A stretch of DNA of 64,000 nt from Ilumatobacteraceae bacterium (GTDB lineage Bacteria > Actinomycetota > Acidimicrobiia > Acidimicrobiales > Ilumatobacteraceae), in the NCBI GenBank assembly GCA_025463305.1, contig JAOBWK010000007.1, positions 1 to 64,000 of the forward strand, in the 5' to 3' direction. Within the stretch, counting starts at the first letter, position 1; the number at the start of each line of letters is the position of its first letter. Below are positions 34,100 to 43,583 of the stretch, in pieces. The notes below the pieces were generated by a model that searched no databases, was not told the origin of the DNA, and worked only from the letters and a program-made list of their open reading frames with translations. The position numbers were made by a program, and so were the translations under genes.

Positions 34100-34992
34100 A
34101 GGTCCGCTTCGCGGTCTCCCCCGGCATCGAGACCTGGGACGAGCCGAACCTGCCAGCGTTCGTCGACGCACTGGAACTGCTCGGCTTCGACACGATCTGG
34201 CTCTCCGACATCCCGATGGGCGCGCAGGTCGATCCGCTGATCGGCCTCGCGTTCGCCGCCGGCCGCACGCAGCGGCTCAAGCTGGGCGCCAACCTCGTGC
34301 CGCTCGGCCGCAACCCGATGCTGCTCGCCAAGGAACTGGCCCAGCTCGACCGACTGAGCAACGGGCGGGTCCTGCTCAGCCTGGTGCCCGGCCTCGATCA
34401 ACCCGGTGAACGCGGAGCACTCGGCATCGGCGACGACCCACGCGGGCGGCTGATCGACGAGATCATCCCGCTGCTGCGACAGTGGTGGAGCGGTGCGGCA
34501 GTGGACCACCACACCGACCGTCACGCGTTCACCGACATCACGGTCCGGCCACTCCCCCTCCAAGACCCGCTCGAGATCTGGCTCGGCGGCGTCGGACCGC
34601 TCGCACTGCGGCGTGCCGGTCGGCTGTCCGACGGCTGGCTCGGCGCGGCCATCACGCCGGACGAGTCGGTCACCGCGGTCGCGAGCATCCACGCGGCAGC
34701 CGCCGACTCGGGCCGCGAGATCGATCCGGAGCACTTCGGGCTGAGCATCCCGTACGCGCGCGTCCAGCCGGACGCGAGCACCTTCGCGGCCATGCGCGCC
34801 CGACGCCCGGATGCCGACGTCGACGTCAGCCAGATCCTCCCCGTCGGCCCGGTGCAGCTCGTCGCGCTCGTGTCGCGGTTGATCGACAGCGGCCTCTCGA
34901 AGTTCGTCATCCGCCCGGTCGGCAGCGACGCATCGTCGTGGCGCGAAGATCTCGATCACCTCGCCGAGACCGTGCTCCACCTCCAGACCTGA
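34096..34992 (+). CDS. LLM-class F420/flavin-dependent oxidoreductase
   Basis: The 298-residue TIM-barrel protein has ELLGFDTIWLSDIP, LDRLSNGRVLLSLVPG and DPLEIWLGGVGPLALRRAGRLSDGWLG, all standard for LLM enzymes. The GTG start is fixed by the overlap with the PPOX gene and by the first barrel strand, VRFAVSPG. F420 use is likely given the partner. Substrate unknown. Confidence 0.92.
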   Translation: MKVRFAVSPGIETWDEPNLPAFVDALELLGFDTIWLSDIPMGAQVDPLIGLAFAAGRTQRLKLGANLVPLGRNPMLLAKELAQLDRLSNGRVLLSLVPGLDQPGERGALGIGDDPRGRLIDEIIPLLRQWWSGAAVDHHTDRHAFTDITVRPLPLQDPLEIWLGGVGPLALRRAGRLSDGWLGAAITPDESVTAVASIHAAAADSGREIDPEHFGLSIPYARVQPDASTFAAMRARRPDADVDVSQILPVGPVQLVALVSRLIDSGLSKFVIRPVGSDASSWREDLDHLAETVLHLQT

Positions 34993-35002
34993 GGCGACCG
35001 GA

Positions 35003-36556
35003 TCAGCCGCCGGCGAGCAGCTCGGCGATCAGCTGGTTCTTGAGCACCTTGCCGGCGGGGCTGCGTGGCAGCACCGGGCGCGTCGCCAGCCGGGTCGGCA
35101 GGGCGTTGCGACGGAGGCCGGCGGCGGTCAGCGAGGCACAGATGTCCTCCAACGTCACATCGGCGCGGGTCGGCACCACGACGGCACACACCGACTCACC
35201 CGTGCGGTCGTCGGGCAGGCCGACGATGGCGGCCTCGGAGATGCCCGCGACGTCGTGCAGCATGTTCTCGACATCGAGCACCGAGATGTTCTCGCCGTTG
35301 CGGATGATGATGTCCTTCAGCCGCCCGGTGATCACGATGTAGCCGTCGGCGTCGACGAAGCCGAGATCGCCGGTGCGGTAGAAGCGGTCGGGGTCGAAGG
35401 CCTGGGCGTCGAGCGTGCTGTCCTGGTAGCCGAGCATCACCTGCGGTCCGCGCACGAGCACCTCACCGGGCGTCCCCGGCGGCAGCACCGTCCCGTCGGC
35501 GGCCACGACCCGGATCTCGACATCGGGCAACGGGCGTCCCTCGGTGCCCATCCGCTTGTCGAGCGGATCGTCGAGCGACCCGCTCGTCAGCACCGGCGCC
35601 TCGGTGAGCCCCCACGCCGGGACCAGGATGCTGCCGAGCTCGGCGGCGATGCGCTGGTGGTAGACCGCCGGCGTCGGGGCGCCACCCGTGGGGCACGCCT
35701 TGAGGTGCGGGAAGATCGGCTCGGTGCGCTTGGCCTGGGCCGCGAGGAACATGTTGAAGAACGCCGGTCCGGTGCCGGCGTGCGTGCAGTCGTGCGCCGA
35801 CAGGAAGTCGACGGTGGCAACGGGATCGACCACCGCGTCGAGCAGGTGCGTGCAACCGGTGCGCAGCGCGAGGAACAGCAGACCGATCCCGCCGATGTGC
35901 GGGAACGGAAAGACGAGCGCGTAGCGATCGCCGTGGGCGACGTCCATCCGCGCGGCCATCGCCGCGCTGAACGACCCGACGGTGGCATCGGCGTGGCGCG
36001 CACCCTTCGGCGCGGCCGTGGTGCCCGACGTGTAGCAGAGCCACGCCACCCGCCGTGCGTCGCCGCGAACGAGATCGCGGGCCGGGTCGACGGGCGCAGT
36101 GGGAAACGCACCCGGCTCCATCACCACGTGGCGCAGGCCGTCGACGACGGCTGCGACACGGGCACCCATCGCCGCGAAGTCGTAGCCCGCGAACTCGGCG
36201 GGCGTCAGCAGCCACGTCGAGCCCGACTCGCGCACGCAGAACTCGACCTCGCGGTCGCGGTTGATGCCGATGATCGGGTTCTGCACCACCCCGAGGCGGG
36301 ACAGCGCCGCGGCGAGCACCACCGTGTCGACCCACGTCGGCAGGATCCACGACACCACGTCGCCCTCGCCCACGCCGAGCCGGTCGAGACCGGCCGCCAT
36401 CGCCACGGCCCGCGCCGCGAACTCGCCGTACGTGCAGCCGTCGCCCTGCCGGGACACCAGGATCGGATCGTGCGGCCAACGCGCCGCGGCGGTCTCGACC
36501 AGTTCCCACAACGTCTCGGGCATCGCGATGTCGGGCGTGCCCGGTTCCAGCGTCAT
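35003..36556 (-). CDS. AMP-dependent acyl-CoA ligase
   Basis: The 517-residue ANL enzyme has P-loop YTSGTTAAPKGA, hinge YRTGDLGFVDADGYIVITGRLKD and C-terminal catalytic Lys in SPAGKVLK. The start MTLEPGTPD leaves a normal N-terminus; the longer open frame upstream lies over the next gene. It resembles cyclohexanecarboxylate/aromatic-acid and steroid side-chain ligases in general shape, without a firm substrate. Only 7 bp separate its start from the divergent TMEM175-like gene. Confidence 0.92.
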   Translation of the reverse strand: MTLEPGTPDIAMPETLWELVETAAARWPHDPILVSRQGDGCTYGEFAARAVAMAAGLDRLGVGEGDVVSWILPTWVDTVVLAAALSRLGVVQNPIIGINRDREVEFCVRESGSTWLLTPAEFAGYDFAAMGARVAAVVDGLRHVVMEPGAFPTAPVDPARDLVRGDARRVAWLCYTSGTTAAPKGARHADATVGSFSAAMAARMDVAHGDRYALVFPFPHIGGIGLLFLALRTGCTHLLDAVVDPVATVDFLSAHDCTHAGTGPAFFNMFLAAQAKRTEPIFPHLKACPTGGAPTPAVYHQRIAAELGSILVPAWGLTEAPVLTSGSLDDPLDKRMGTEGRPLPDVEIRVVAADGTVLPPGTPGEVLVRGPQVMLGYQDSTLDAQAFDPDRFYRTGDLGFVDADGYIVITGRLKDIIIRNGENISVLDVENMLHDVAGISEAAIVGLPDDRTGESVCAVVVPTRADVTLEDICASLTAAGLRRNALPTRLATRPVLPRSPAGKVLKNQLIAELLAGG

Positions 36557-36563
36557 CCCGCCG

Positions 36564-37166
36564 ATGGTACGCACCGACGGTCCGGCGCCCCGGACGATCT
36601 CCGTCGGGCACTTCCTGTCCGTCCACCGCCCGGAGGTCACGGGCTTCCTGATCAGCTTCGCCGTCATCGCCAGGCTGTGGATGGTGCACCACTCGATCTT
36701 CGAGCACGTCCGCGCCTACAACCAGGCGCTGCTCACGCTGAGCCTGCTGTGGGGCTTCACCATCGTGGTGCTGCCGCTGCCGACCGCGATCATCTCCGAG
36801 CTCCACGACGATCGCCTGGCGGTTGCGATCTACATCGGCAACATGGCGCTCAGCAGCCTCCTGCTCACCGCGATGACGATCGTCGTCGCCCGCAACCCCG
36901 AGCTCGAGGCGGAGCACAACCCGTTCGCCGCGCACTCGACCATCAGCAGCGTCGCGTCGACATCGTTGTTCCTCCTCGCGCTGCTGCTCGGCTCCACCAT
37001 CGCCAGCGTGGGCCTCTGGGCGTGCCTGCTCCTCATCCTGTCCGGGCCGGTGAGCGCTGTGCTCGAGCGCAGTGGCCGCAGCCGGCGGGCGAAGGCCGCC
37101 GCAGCGCAGACCGCGATCGACGACGCGGCAACCTCCGATGAAGCGGCTAGCGAGCCGGCTGGCTGA
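36564..37166 (+). CDS. TMEM175/DUF1211-like channel protein lacking the first helix
   Basis: The 200-residue membrane protein has five helices that fit helices 2-6 of the bacterial TMEM175 potassium-channel family (FLISFAVIARLWMVHHSIFEHV; QALLTLSLLWGFTIVVLPLP; then three more). The family's helix 1, with its FSDG pore motif, is missing: upstream of the ATG there are only 7 bp before the divergent ligase. The gene therefore looks truncated at its 5' end, either a remnant or a variant. The 20-bp overlap with the convergent oxidoreductase is normal. Confidence 0.75.
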   Translation: MVRTDGPAPRTISVGHFLSVHRPEVTGFLISFAVIARLWMVHHSIFEHVRAYNQALLTLSLLWGFTIVVLPLPTAIISELHDDRLAVAIYIGNMALSSLLLTAMTIVVARNPELEAEHNPFAAHSTISSVASTSLFLLALLLGSTIASVGLWACLLLILSGPVSAVLERSGRSRRAKAAAAQTAIDDAATSDEAASEPAG

Positions 37167-38289
37167 ACGGCACGATGTCGGCTTGGCGGCCCGTGCGGAC
37201 CTTGTCGACCCAGGCCGGGTCGGCGAGCAGCGCACGACCGAGGGCGACGACGTCGAACTGCTCGTCGCCGAACTGCTCGGCGAGCAGCTGCAACCGCTGG
37301 GCGGTGGTGTACTCGACGGTCTCGGCCTCCGACCGGAACACGGTGTCGACACCGACCGAGCCGACCGTGATCACGGGCAGCCCGGTGAGCCGGCGCGTCC
37401 AACCGGCGAGGCCGATCGAGTCGTCGACCTCCTCGAACCCGGGCACCCAGTGGCGGCGGGTGGAGACGTGGAACGCCGACACACCCGCGTCGACCAGCGG
37501 CGCCAGCACCTGCTCCAGCTCGCTGGGCACGCCGGCCAGCTGGGCGGTGTACTGCGAGCCCTTCCACTGCGAGTAGCGGTAGACGATCGGGTAGTCCGGG
37601 CCGACGGCCGCGCGGACCGCGGCCACCACGGCGGCGGGAAACGCGCTGCGCCGTTCGATCGAGCCGCCGAAGTCGTCGGTGCGGCGGTTGGTCAGGTTCC
37701 ACATGAACTGGTCGAGCAGGTAGCCGTGCGCGCCGTGCAGTTCGACGCCGTCGAACCCCGCCTGGCGGGCGACGCGTGCCGACTCGACGAACGAGTCGAT
37801 GACCGCACGGAGGCCGTCGTCGTCGAGCGCGACCCCGACCGGCGTGCCGTCGAACTTCACGCCCGACGGGCTGACCGTCGGAACGTCGGGCTCGAACTCG
37901 GGGGTCGCGCCTCGCTCGACGCCGAGGTGCCACAGCTGGGCGATCATCGCCGCGCCCTCGGCGTGCACGCCCGCGACGACGCGCTGCCAGCCGGCCGCGC
38001 TCTCGTCGCCGTAGATGCGCGGCACCGATGAGCTCGGCCCCGCCGCCGGACCGCGCACGTAGGTGCCCTCGGTGACGATCAGGCCCACGCCGCCCGCCGC
38101 ACGCAGCCGGTAGTGCTCGGCGTTCTCCGCGTTCGGCACGCCGCCGGGCGACTGCTGGCGGGTCATCGGCGCCATCGCGAAGCGGTTGCGCAGGTGCATC
38201 GACCCGAGGTCGAGCGGCGTGAAGAGGGCGGACAGGTCGGCCGGCCCCGTGTCGTGTTCGGTGTCGTGTTCGGACGACTGGATGCTCAT
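37147..38289 (-). CDS. Old Yellow Enzyme-family NADH:flavin oxidoreductase
   Basis: The 380-residue FMN TIM barrel has LFTPLDLGSMHLRNRFAMAPMTRQQ, the HGAHGYLLDQFMWNLTNRRTDDFGGSIERR phosphate/active-site block and a late VVALGRALLADP. The His of HGAH normally contacts substrate and flavin. It is expected to reduce activated C=C bonds (enals, enones, dienoyl-CoA or nitro compounds) with NAD(P)H. It lacks the C-terminal FeS and FAD domains of dienoyl-CoA reductase. Confidence 0.93.
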   Translation of the reverse strand: MSIQSSEHDTEHDTGPADLSALFTPLDLGSMHLRNRFAMAPMTRQQSPGGVPNAENAEHYRLRAAGGVGLIVTEGTYVRGPAAGPSSSVPRIYGDESAAGWQRVVAGVHAEGAAMIAQLWHLGVERGATPEFEPDVPTVSPSGVKFDGTPVGVALDDDGLRAVIDSFVESARVARQAGFDGVELHGAHGYLLDQFMWNLTNRRTDDFGGSIERRSAFPAAVVAAVRAAVGPDYPIVYRYSQWKGSQYTAQLAGVPSELEQVLAPLVDAGVSAFHVSTRRHWVPGFEEVDDSIGLAGWTRRLTGLPVITVGSVGVDTVFRSEAETVEYTTAQRLQLLAEQFGDEQFDVVALGRALLADPAWVDKVRTGRQADIVPFSQPAR

Positions 38290-38359
38290 CCGCTGGAAGG
38301 TATCTGCGTTCCGCCGGCAGAGGCGCGCCTGACCGAAGGTGCGTCATGCCATCCGTCCG

Positions 38360-39646
38360 TCACCAGTCCATCAGCGGTTCGTAGTGGGCCATCGCAGCGG
38401 CTCGGCGCGCCGGGAGGTGCTCGCTCGGCCACGCGCCCTCGGCCGGGCGATGGTCCTTGAGCACGTCACGGGCGAGCGTGATCTTGTGCACCTCGGTGGG
38501 TCCGTCGGCGATGCCCATCGTCACCGAGGCCAGCAGCATCTGGCCGAGCGGCATCTCGTTCGACACGCCGAGGGCGCCGTGGAGCTGCATCGTGCGCAGA
38601 ACCGCCGCCTGGTACACCTTCGGCGTCGCCACCTTGACGCCGGCGATCTCGCGACGCGATGCCTGCCCGCCCTTGGTGTCGACGCACCACGCCGCGTGCA
38701 GCACCTGCAGCCGGAACTGGGTGAGCTCGATCCAGGCGTCGGCGATCTTCTCCTGGGTGAACTGCTTGCGGGCCAGCAGCTCGCCCTGCGTCGAGCGGCT
38801 GAGGGCGCGCTCGCACAGCATGTCGAGGCAACGACTGATCGCGCCGACAGTGCGCATCGCGTGGTGCAGGCGGCCACCGCCGAGCCGGGTCTGGGCGATC
38901 GCGAAGGCCTGGCCCTCGCCCCCGAGGAGGTTCTCGGCCAGGACCCGGACGTCGTTGTAGCGCACGTACGGATGGTGCCCCTCGTCGTCGGGGTCGAAGG
39001 CGGTGCCCGTGCGGCGGATGATCTCCAGGCCGGGTGTGTCGCCGGGGACGAGGAACATCGACGTGCCTTGATACACCGACACGTCCGGATCGGTGACGGC
39101 CATGACGATGATGAACGACGCCTTCTCGAACCCCGACGAGAACCACTTCTCGCCGGCGATCACCCAGTCGTCGCCGTCGCGGACGGCGCGAGTCACGAAC
39201 TGCGAGGGATCGCTGCCGCCCTGCGGCTCCGTCATCGAGTAGCACGACGAGATCTCGGCGTCGATGAGCGGTTGGAGGAACCGCGCCTTCTGCTCCGGCG
39301 TGCCGTAGTGGGCGAGGATCTCGGCGTTGCCGGAGTCCGGCGCCTGGCAGCCGAACACGCTCGGGGCGAAGATCGAACGGCCGAGGATCTCGTTCATGTA
39401 CGCCAGCCGCACCTGGCCGTAGCCCTGCCCGCCGAGCTCGTGGCGAAGGTGGCACGACCACAGCCCGCGCTCGCGCACCTGGGCCTGCAGCGGGCGGATG
39501 AACGCATCGTGGATCGGATGCTGCTTGTCGCTCGCGTCGCGGTCGGCACCGAACGCGAGGTCCAACGGCTCGATCTCGGTGCGAACGAACTCGCGGATCC
39601 AGTCGAGCTGCTCGGCGAAGTCCGGGTCGATGTCGAAGTTGGCCAT
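38360..39646 (-). CDS. Acyl-CoA dehydrogenase (ACAD10/11-like)
   Basis: The 428-residue flavoenzyme has SSCYSMTEPQGGSDPSQF, WVIAGEKWFSSGFEKASF and the C-terminal LHGALGVSNEMPLGQML...ADGPTEVHKITLARDVLK, the layout of ACAD10/11-type dehydrogenases. It introduces a 2,3-double bond in acyl-CoA with FAD. The ATG start gives the usual helical N-terminus. It is divergent from the binding-protein gene across 193 bp. Confidence 0.93.
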   Translation of the reverse strand: MANFDIDPDFAEQLDWIREFVRTEIEPLDLAFGADRDASDKQHPIHDAFIRPLQAQVRERGLWSCHLRHELGGQGYGQVRLAYMNEILGRSIFAPSVFGCQAPDSGNAEILAHYGTPEQKARFLQPLIDAEISSCYSMTEPQGGSDPSQFVTRAVRDGDDWVIAGEKWFSSGFEKASFIIVMAVTDPDVSVYQGTSMFLVPGDTPGLEIIRRTGTAFDPDDEGHHPYVRYNDVRVLAENLLGGEGQAFAIAQTRLGGGRLHHAMRTVGAISRCLDMLCERALSRSTQGELLARKQFTQEKIADAWIELTQFRLQVLHAAWCVDTKGGQASRREIAGVKVATPKVYQAAVLRTMQLHGALGVSNEMPLGQMLLASVTMGIADGPTEVHKITLARDVLKDHRPAEGAWPSEHLPARRAAAMAHYEPLMDW

Positions 39647-39839
39647 GTGTCCCCCACTGGTCGCTGTCGGGCACGGCCCGTCGGACACAGCGTGCCAGAG
39701 CCGGTCCGCCGGATCGCCGTCGCGAGGCCTTGACGGGGGTGCGTATGATCTGCCCATCGAACGACGCGGGGGCGTCCGTTCGATGGCGTCGCCGTCGGCT
39801 CTCGTCGATCGGCACGTCCGCACAACTGGGGGGAACACC

Positions 39840-41414
39840 ATGCGCCAGAGGCCGATTCGATTGGTTGCCGCGTTCGCTGCACTCGCCGTGCTCGCCGCGG
39901 CCTGCGGCTCGGACCGCAAGGGGGCGACCACCACCGTCGCTCCGGCGACCACCGCCACCACCGCCACCACCGCCGCGCCGGCGGGCACCGAGGCCGCCAC
40001 CACGGTGGCTGCGTCGGGCAGCACGCCGGGCACCACCTCGGGGTCCGGTGCCACGGGTGCCAGCACGGCGAGCAGTGGGACCGACGCGAACGCGACCACC
40101 ACTGCGGCCACCGATGCCGCGACGACCACCACTGTGTCGAACCTGCCGATGTTCGGCGATGCGCCGTGGCCGTGCGGCCCCGGCAGCGGCGCGAACACCG
40201 ACGACGGCACCGAGGTCGGCGTCACCAAGGACTCGATCACGCTCGCCACCGGCGACGACGCCGGCTACACCGGCGCACCCGGGCTCAACCACGAGATGGG
40301 CGATGCGATGAAGGCCGTCGTGTCGGCGTGCAACGATCTCGGCGGCATCAACGGCCGCAAGATCAACCTCAACTACTACGACGCCGCTGTGTTCAACGTG
40401 ACCGTCGCGATGCAGTCGGCCTGCGACGCGAAATCGTTCTTCCTCGTCGGCGAGGGCTGGTCGTTCGACAGCAACCAGGAGGAGACCCGCCTCGGGTGCG
40501 GGCTGCCGGCCGTCCCCGGCTACAGCGTGAGCGCAGCGTTCTCGAACGGCAAGGACGTCTTCCAGCCCGTACCCAACCCGGCGGACGAGGCACCCGGCAG
40601 CGAGTACGCGCAGATGGTCGTCCAGTTCCCCGATGCGATCAAGCACGTCGGTGCGCTGGCCGCCAACTACTCGGCCACGCAGGAGTCGCGCGACAAAGTG
40701 GTGTCCGCGTCGCCCGCGTACGGCTGGCAGTTCGCCACGTCGACGCTCGAGTACAACGTCGTCGGCGAAGCGGACTGGACACCCTTCGTCAAGCAGCTCC
40801 AGGCGGCCGGTGCGCAGTTGGTCTCGTGGACCGGCACGTGCCTGCCGCACCTGCAGCTGTTCGAGCAGGCGGCCAAGGCCAACGGCTACAACGTCCCGGT
40901 GATCGCTGACGCGAACCACTACCAGGCCGAGTGCGCGGCAGCGAACACCGATGGCGCGATGAACGACACGTACATGCGGATGGTGTTCATCCCGTTCGAG
41001 GAGGCCAGCCAGAACAAGGCCACCCAGGACTACCTCGACCTGATGAAGGCCAAGGGCGGCGACGTCGCCCTGCTCGGCGCCCAGTCGGTGTCGGCGTTCC
41101 TGCTGTGGGCCACGGCGGCATCCGCGTGTGGCGACAGCCTCACCCGGGCATGCACCCTCGCCAACCTCAAGAACATCCACGACTGGACCGGACACGGCTT
41201 GCAGGCCAAGGCCGACGTCGGCAACAACCAGGTCCCGGCGTGCGGGATGCTGCTCCGGCTGGAGGGCACCAAGTACGAGCGGGTCGCGCCGACGGAGCCC
41301 GGCACGTTCGCCTGCGATCCGTCGTGGGTCGGCAAGGTCACCGGCACACCGGCGCTGATCGCGGCCAAGCTCGACGCCGACCGGATCTCCCAGGAGTACG
41401 CCCCCGCCGGTTAG
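39840..41414 (+). CDS. Periplasmic-binding lipoprotein (branched-chain amino acid ABC type)
   Basis: The 524-residue precursor has a lipoprotein signal (lipobox ending AAAC, Cys22) and a ~90-residue Thr/Ala/Ser linker. A type I binding fold follows: EVGVTKDSITLATGDDAG, a first lobe with SACNDLGGINGRKINLNYYD, and a second lobe from about residue 260. It should bind a small ligand outside the membrane. Usually it would feed a LivHMGF-type ABC transporter, but no permease or ATPase gene adjoins, so it is an orphan here. A GGGGG Shine-Dalgarno-like stretch precedes the ATG. Confidence 0.9.
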   Translation: MRQRPIRLVAAFAALAVLAAACGSDRKGATTTVAPATTATTATTAAPAGTEAATTVAASGSTPGTTSGSGATGASTASSGTDANATTTAATDAATTTTVSNLPMFGDAPWPCGPGSGANTDDGTEVGVTKDSITLATGDDAGYTGAPGLNHEMGDAMKAVVSACNDLGGINGRKINLNYYDAAVFNVTVAMQSACDAKSFFLVGEGWSFDSNQEETRLGCGLPAVPGYSVSAAFSNGKDVFQPVPNPADEAPGSEYAQMVVQFPDAIKHVGALAANYSATQESRDKVVSASPAYGWQFATSTLEYNVVGEADWTPFVKQLQAAGAQLVSWTGTCLPHLQLFEQAAKANGYNVPVIADANHYQAECAAANTDGAMNDTYMRMVFIPFEEASQNKATQDYLDLMKAKGGDVALLGAQSVSAFLLWATAASACGDSLTRACTLANLKNIHDWTGHGLQAKADVGNNQVPACGMLLRLEGTKYERVAPTEPGTFACDPSWVGKVTGTPALIAAKLDADRISQEYAPAG

Positions 41415-41454
41415 CGCTGAATGGCAGCAGGGCGAACCGAGAAGGCGTTGGGCG

Positions 41455-42654
41455 GTGATCACGACACCGGAAGCGCTCGCTGACATCGGGGTCAACGAGC
41501 TGGACCGCACGATGGATCAGCTGGCGACGTTGGTCGCCCGGTTGCTCGGCTCCGAGATCGGCCTGGTGTCCCTCGTCGACGATCACCGCCAGTTCTTCCC
41601 CGGGCAGTACGGCCTGCCGGCTCCGCTCTCGGAGCTGCGCCAGACGCCGCTGGAGCAGTCGATGTGCAGGCAGGTCGTGGTCTCGGCCGACGTCGTCCAG
41701 ATCGACCACGCCGCCGACGACGTGGCGTGGGTCGATCACGGGGCGCGGGTCGTGCTCGGCGTCGAGAGCTACCTGGGCGTGCCGCTCACCGACGAGGACG
41801 GCCGCGTGCTGGGCAGCCTGTGCGCGATCAACATGTCGGAGCGGAGGTGGACGACGGCCGATCGGCAGAACCTCACCGATCTCGCCGCCGGTGCATCGTC
41901 CGCCCTGCGCGCCCGCATCGCCAGCACGGCCGTCGGTCGGGCGTCTGCCCGGCTGCAGCTCGTGGCCGACACCAGTCGAGTGCTGCAGGAGACCTTCGAG
42001 GTCGAGCCGCTGCTCGTCAGCCTGCTGGAGATCCTGGTGCCGCGGCTGTCGGATCGCGCCGCGATCGTGCTCACCGGCAACGGCGACGTCACCGGCCACA
42101 ACATCGAGGCTGCGGCGGCGATGGCCCGCACGCTCGGCGCGTTCCGCTGCTTCGCGTTCGACCACCGGCAACCCGCCGAGGTCCTCGAGCGGCTCGACAG
42201 CATGACGTCGTACCTGCTCGGCGTGCACCTCGCCACATGCCAGCACGCCGTGCTCGAGCCGCTCCCCGCCGGCACCGCCTCCTGGCGGGCCACCATCGCC
42301 AACGCCGGCCACCTGCCCCCGCTGCTGGTGCTGCCCGACGGCAGTGGGTCGTTCGTCGGCATCCACACCGATCCGCTGGTCGGCGTCCGGGTGCAGGGCG
42401 AGCGCCACGCACTGGAGGTCGACATCCCGTCCGGCTCGGTGCTCGTGCTCTCCACCGACGGCTTGATCGAGCGTCGCCGCGAGACCATCGATGTCGGCCT
42501 CGACCGGCTCCGCGACGCGGCATCCACCATCAGCTCGCGCACCTCCGCCGAGCGGTTCGCCGCGGCACTGCTCGCGGCGGTCGAGCCGGATGGCACCGAC
42601 GACGTCGCGCTCCTCTGCATCCGGATCGGGACCGCCGCGCCGACAGCCGGCTGA
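41455..42654 (+). CDS. GAF-domain protein with degenerate PP2C phosphatase domain
   Basis: The 399-residue soluble protein has an N-terminal GAF domain (VARLLGSEIGLVSLVDDHRQFFPGQYGL ... VESYLGVPLTDEDGRVLGSLCAI, ~15-150). The C-terminal SpoIIE-type region keeps GNGDVTGHNIEAAAAMA, IANAGHLPPLLVLPDG, LSTDGLIERR and GTDDVALLCIRI, but the opening GGDW/GGDFYD metal motif is absent; the preceding ~45 residues do not contain it. Activity is therefore uncertain. Such proteins normally control STAS/anti-sigma switches. Confidence 0.87.
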   Translation: MITTPEALADIGVNELDRTMDQLATLVARLLGSEIGLVSLVDDHRQFFPGQYGLPAPLSELRQTPLEQSMCRQVVVSADVVQIDHAADDVAWVDHGARVVLGVESYLGVPLTDEDGRVLGSLCAINMSERRWTTADRQNLTDLAAGASSALRARIASTAVGRASARLQLVADTSRVLQETFEVEPLLVSLLEILVPRLSDRAAIVLTGNGDVTGHNIEAAAAMARTLGAFRCFAFDHRQPAEVLERLDSMTSYLLGVHLATCQHAVLEPLPAGTASWRATIANAGHLPPLLVLPDGSGSFVGIHTDPLVGVRVQGERHALEVDIPSGSVLVLSTDGLIERRRETIDVGLDRLRDAASTISSRTSAERFAAALLAAVEPDGTDDVALLCIRIGTAAPTAG

Positions 42655-42664
42655 CGAGCCGTCG

Positions 42665-43492
42665 CTAGACCGGCTCGGCCATCGCTGCCAACAGCGCCTC
42701 GATGCCCTGAACCTCGACTGCACGGGTCTGGCCGCCGGCGGCGAGGAACCGCCGCATCGGTGCGGTGTGCGCACCGGTCGACATCAGCTGCTCCAGCGCG
42801 TCGCTCTCGGCCACCAGACTGTCCGCCGTCGAACCGAGCGATGAGTCGACCACCCGCTTGATCGCCGCGATCGACGCCGCCGGCATCGCGGCGATCCGCT
42901 GGGCGAGGGCCTCGGCCTCGGCGGCCAGCCGATCGGACGGCACGAGCAGCTGCAACCAGCCGACGGCACGAGCCTCGTCGGCGTGCATGTCGCGCCCGGT
43001 CAGCAGCAGCTCCAGCGCGGCGGCGCGTCCGATCAGGCGCGGCCAGCGCGCGGTCCCCCCGGCGCCGGGCAGGATGCCCATCGCCACCTCGGGCTGGCCG
43101 ATCACGGTGCGCTCGGACCCGATGCGGAGATCGAGCGCCGACAGGAGCTCGCATCCGCCGCCGCGTGCTGCGCCGTCGATCACGCCGATGGTCACGAACG
43201 GCTCGCGGTGCAGCCGCTCGAACGTCGCGGCCGCGATGTTCGGGGCCGTCGCCGGAGCGTCGTGAGCAGGCCTCGCTTCGACGAGCAGCTCGACATCGCC
43301 GTGGGCCAGGAAGAAGTCCGGATCGGCGCTGGAGAACACGACCACCCGCACCGATGGGTCGGCTTCGAGGGCGGCGAGCAGGCCGATCAACCCACCGATG
43401 AACGCGCCGTCGACGAGCTGCATCGGTGGCGAATCGATGACCGCGGAGACCACACCGCCCGCGCTCGATGTGTGGATCTGTCCGAACTGCAC
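42665..43492 (-). CDS. Enoyl-CoA hydratase/isomerase-family protein (crotonase)
   Basis: The 275-residue crotonase keeps both catalytic Glu: ARGGGCELLSALDL and IGQPEVAMGILPGAGGTARWPRLIG. It should hydrate a 2-enoyl-CoA. Oxyanion residues sit in LAHGDVEL and the first motif. It is divergent from the P450 gene across 91 bp. Confidence 0.92.
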   Translation of the reverse strand: MQFGQIHTSSAGGVVSAVIDSPPMQLVDGAFIGGLIGLLAALEADPSVRVVVFSSADPDFFLAHGDVELLVEARPAHDAPATAPNIAAATFERLHREPFVTIGVIDGAARGGGCELLSALDLRIGSERTVIGQPEVAMGILPGAGGTARWPRLIGRAAALELLLTGRDMHADEARAVGWLQLLVPSDRLAAEAEALAQRIAAMPAASIAAIKRVVDSSLGSTADSLVAESDALEQLMSTGAHTAPMRRFLAAGGQTRAVEVQGIEALLAAMAEPV

Positions 43493-43583
43493 GGCATGTC
43501 CCCTCTCGCCATTCGGTCGCTCCGCCTCAGGGACGGATCGGGACCGCTGTCTATCATTCGGATCTCAGCTCTGGAGGACACGC

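Noticed and set aside
38249..38272. Tandem 12-bp repeat GTGTCGTGTTCG
   Set aside because: It encodes a short EHDT-EHDT repeat at the N-terminus of the Old Yellow Enzyme, with no sign of a regulatory role.
39730..39749. TTGACG followed by TATGAT upstream of the binding-protein gene
   Set aside because: The spacing is only 8 bp, far from the 16-18 bp needed for a sigma-70-type promoter.
38466..41510. A very long open frame (about 1,000 codons) antisense to the acyl-CoA dehydrogenase and crossing the binding-protein gene
   Set aside because: It is Arg/Gly/Ala-rich with no domain and runs opposite two well-supported genes; GC-rich codon bias produces such shadows.
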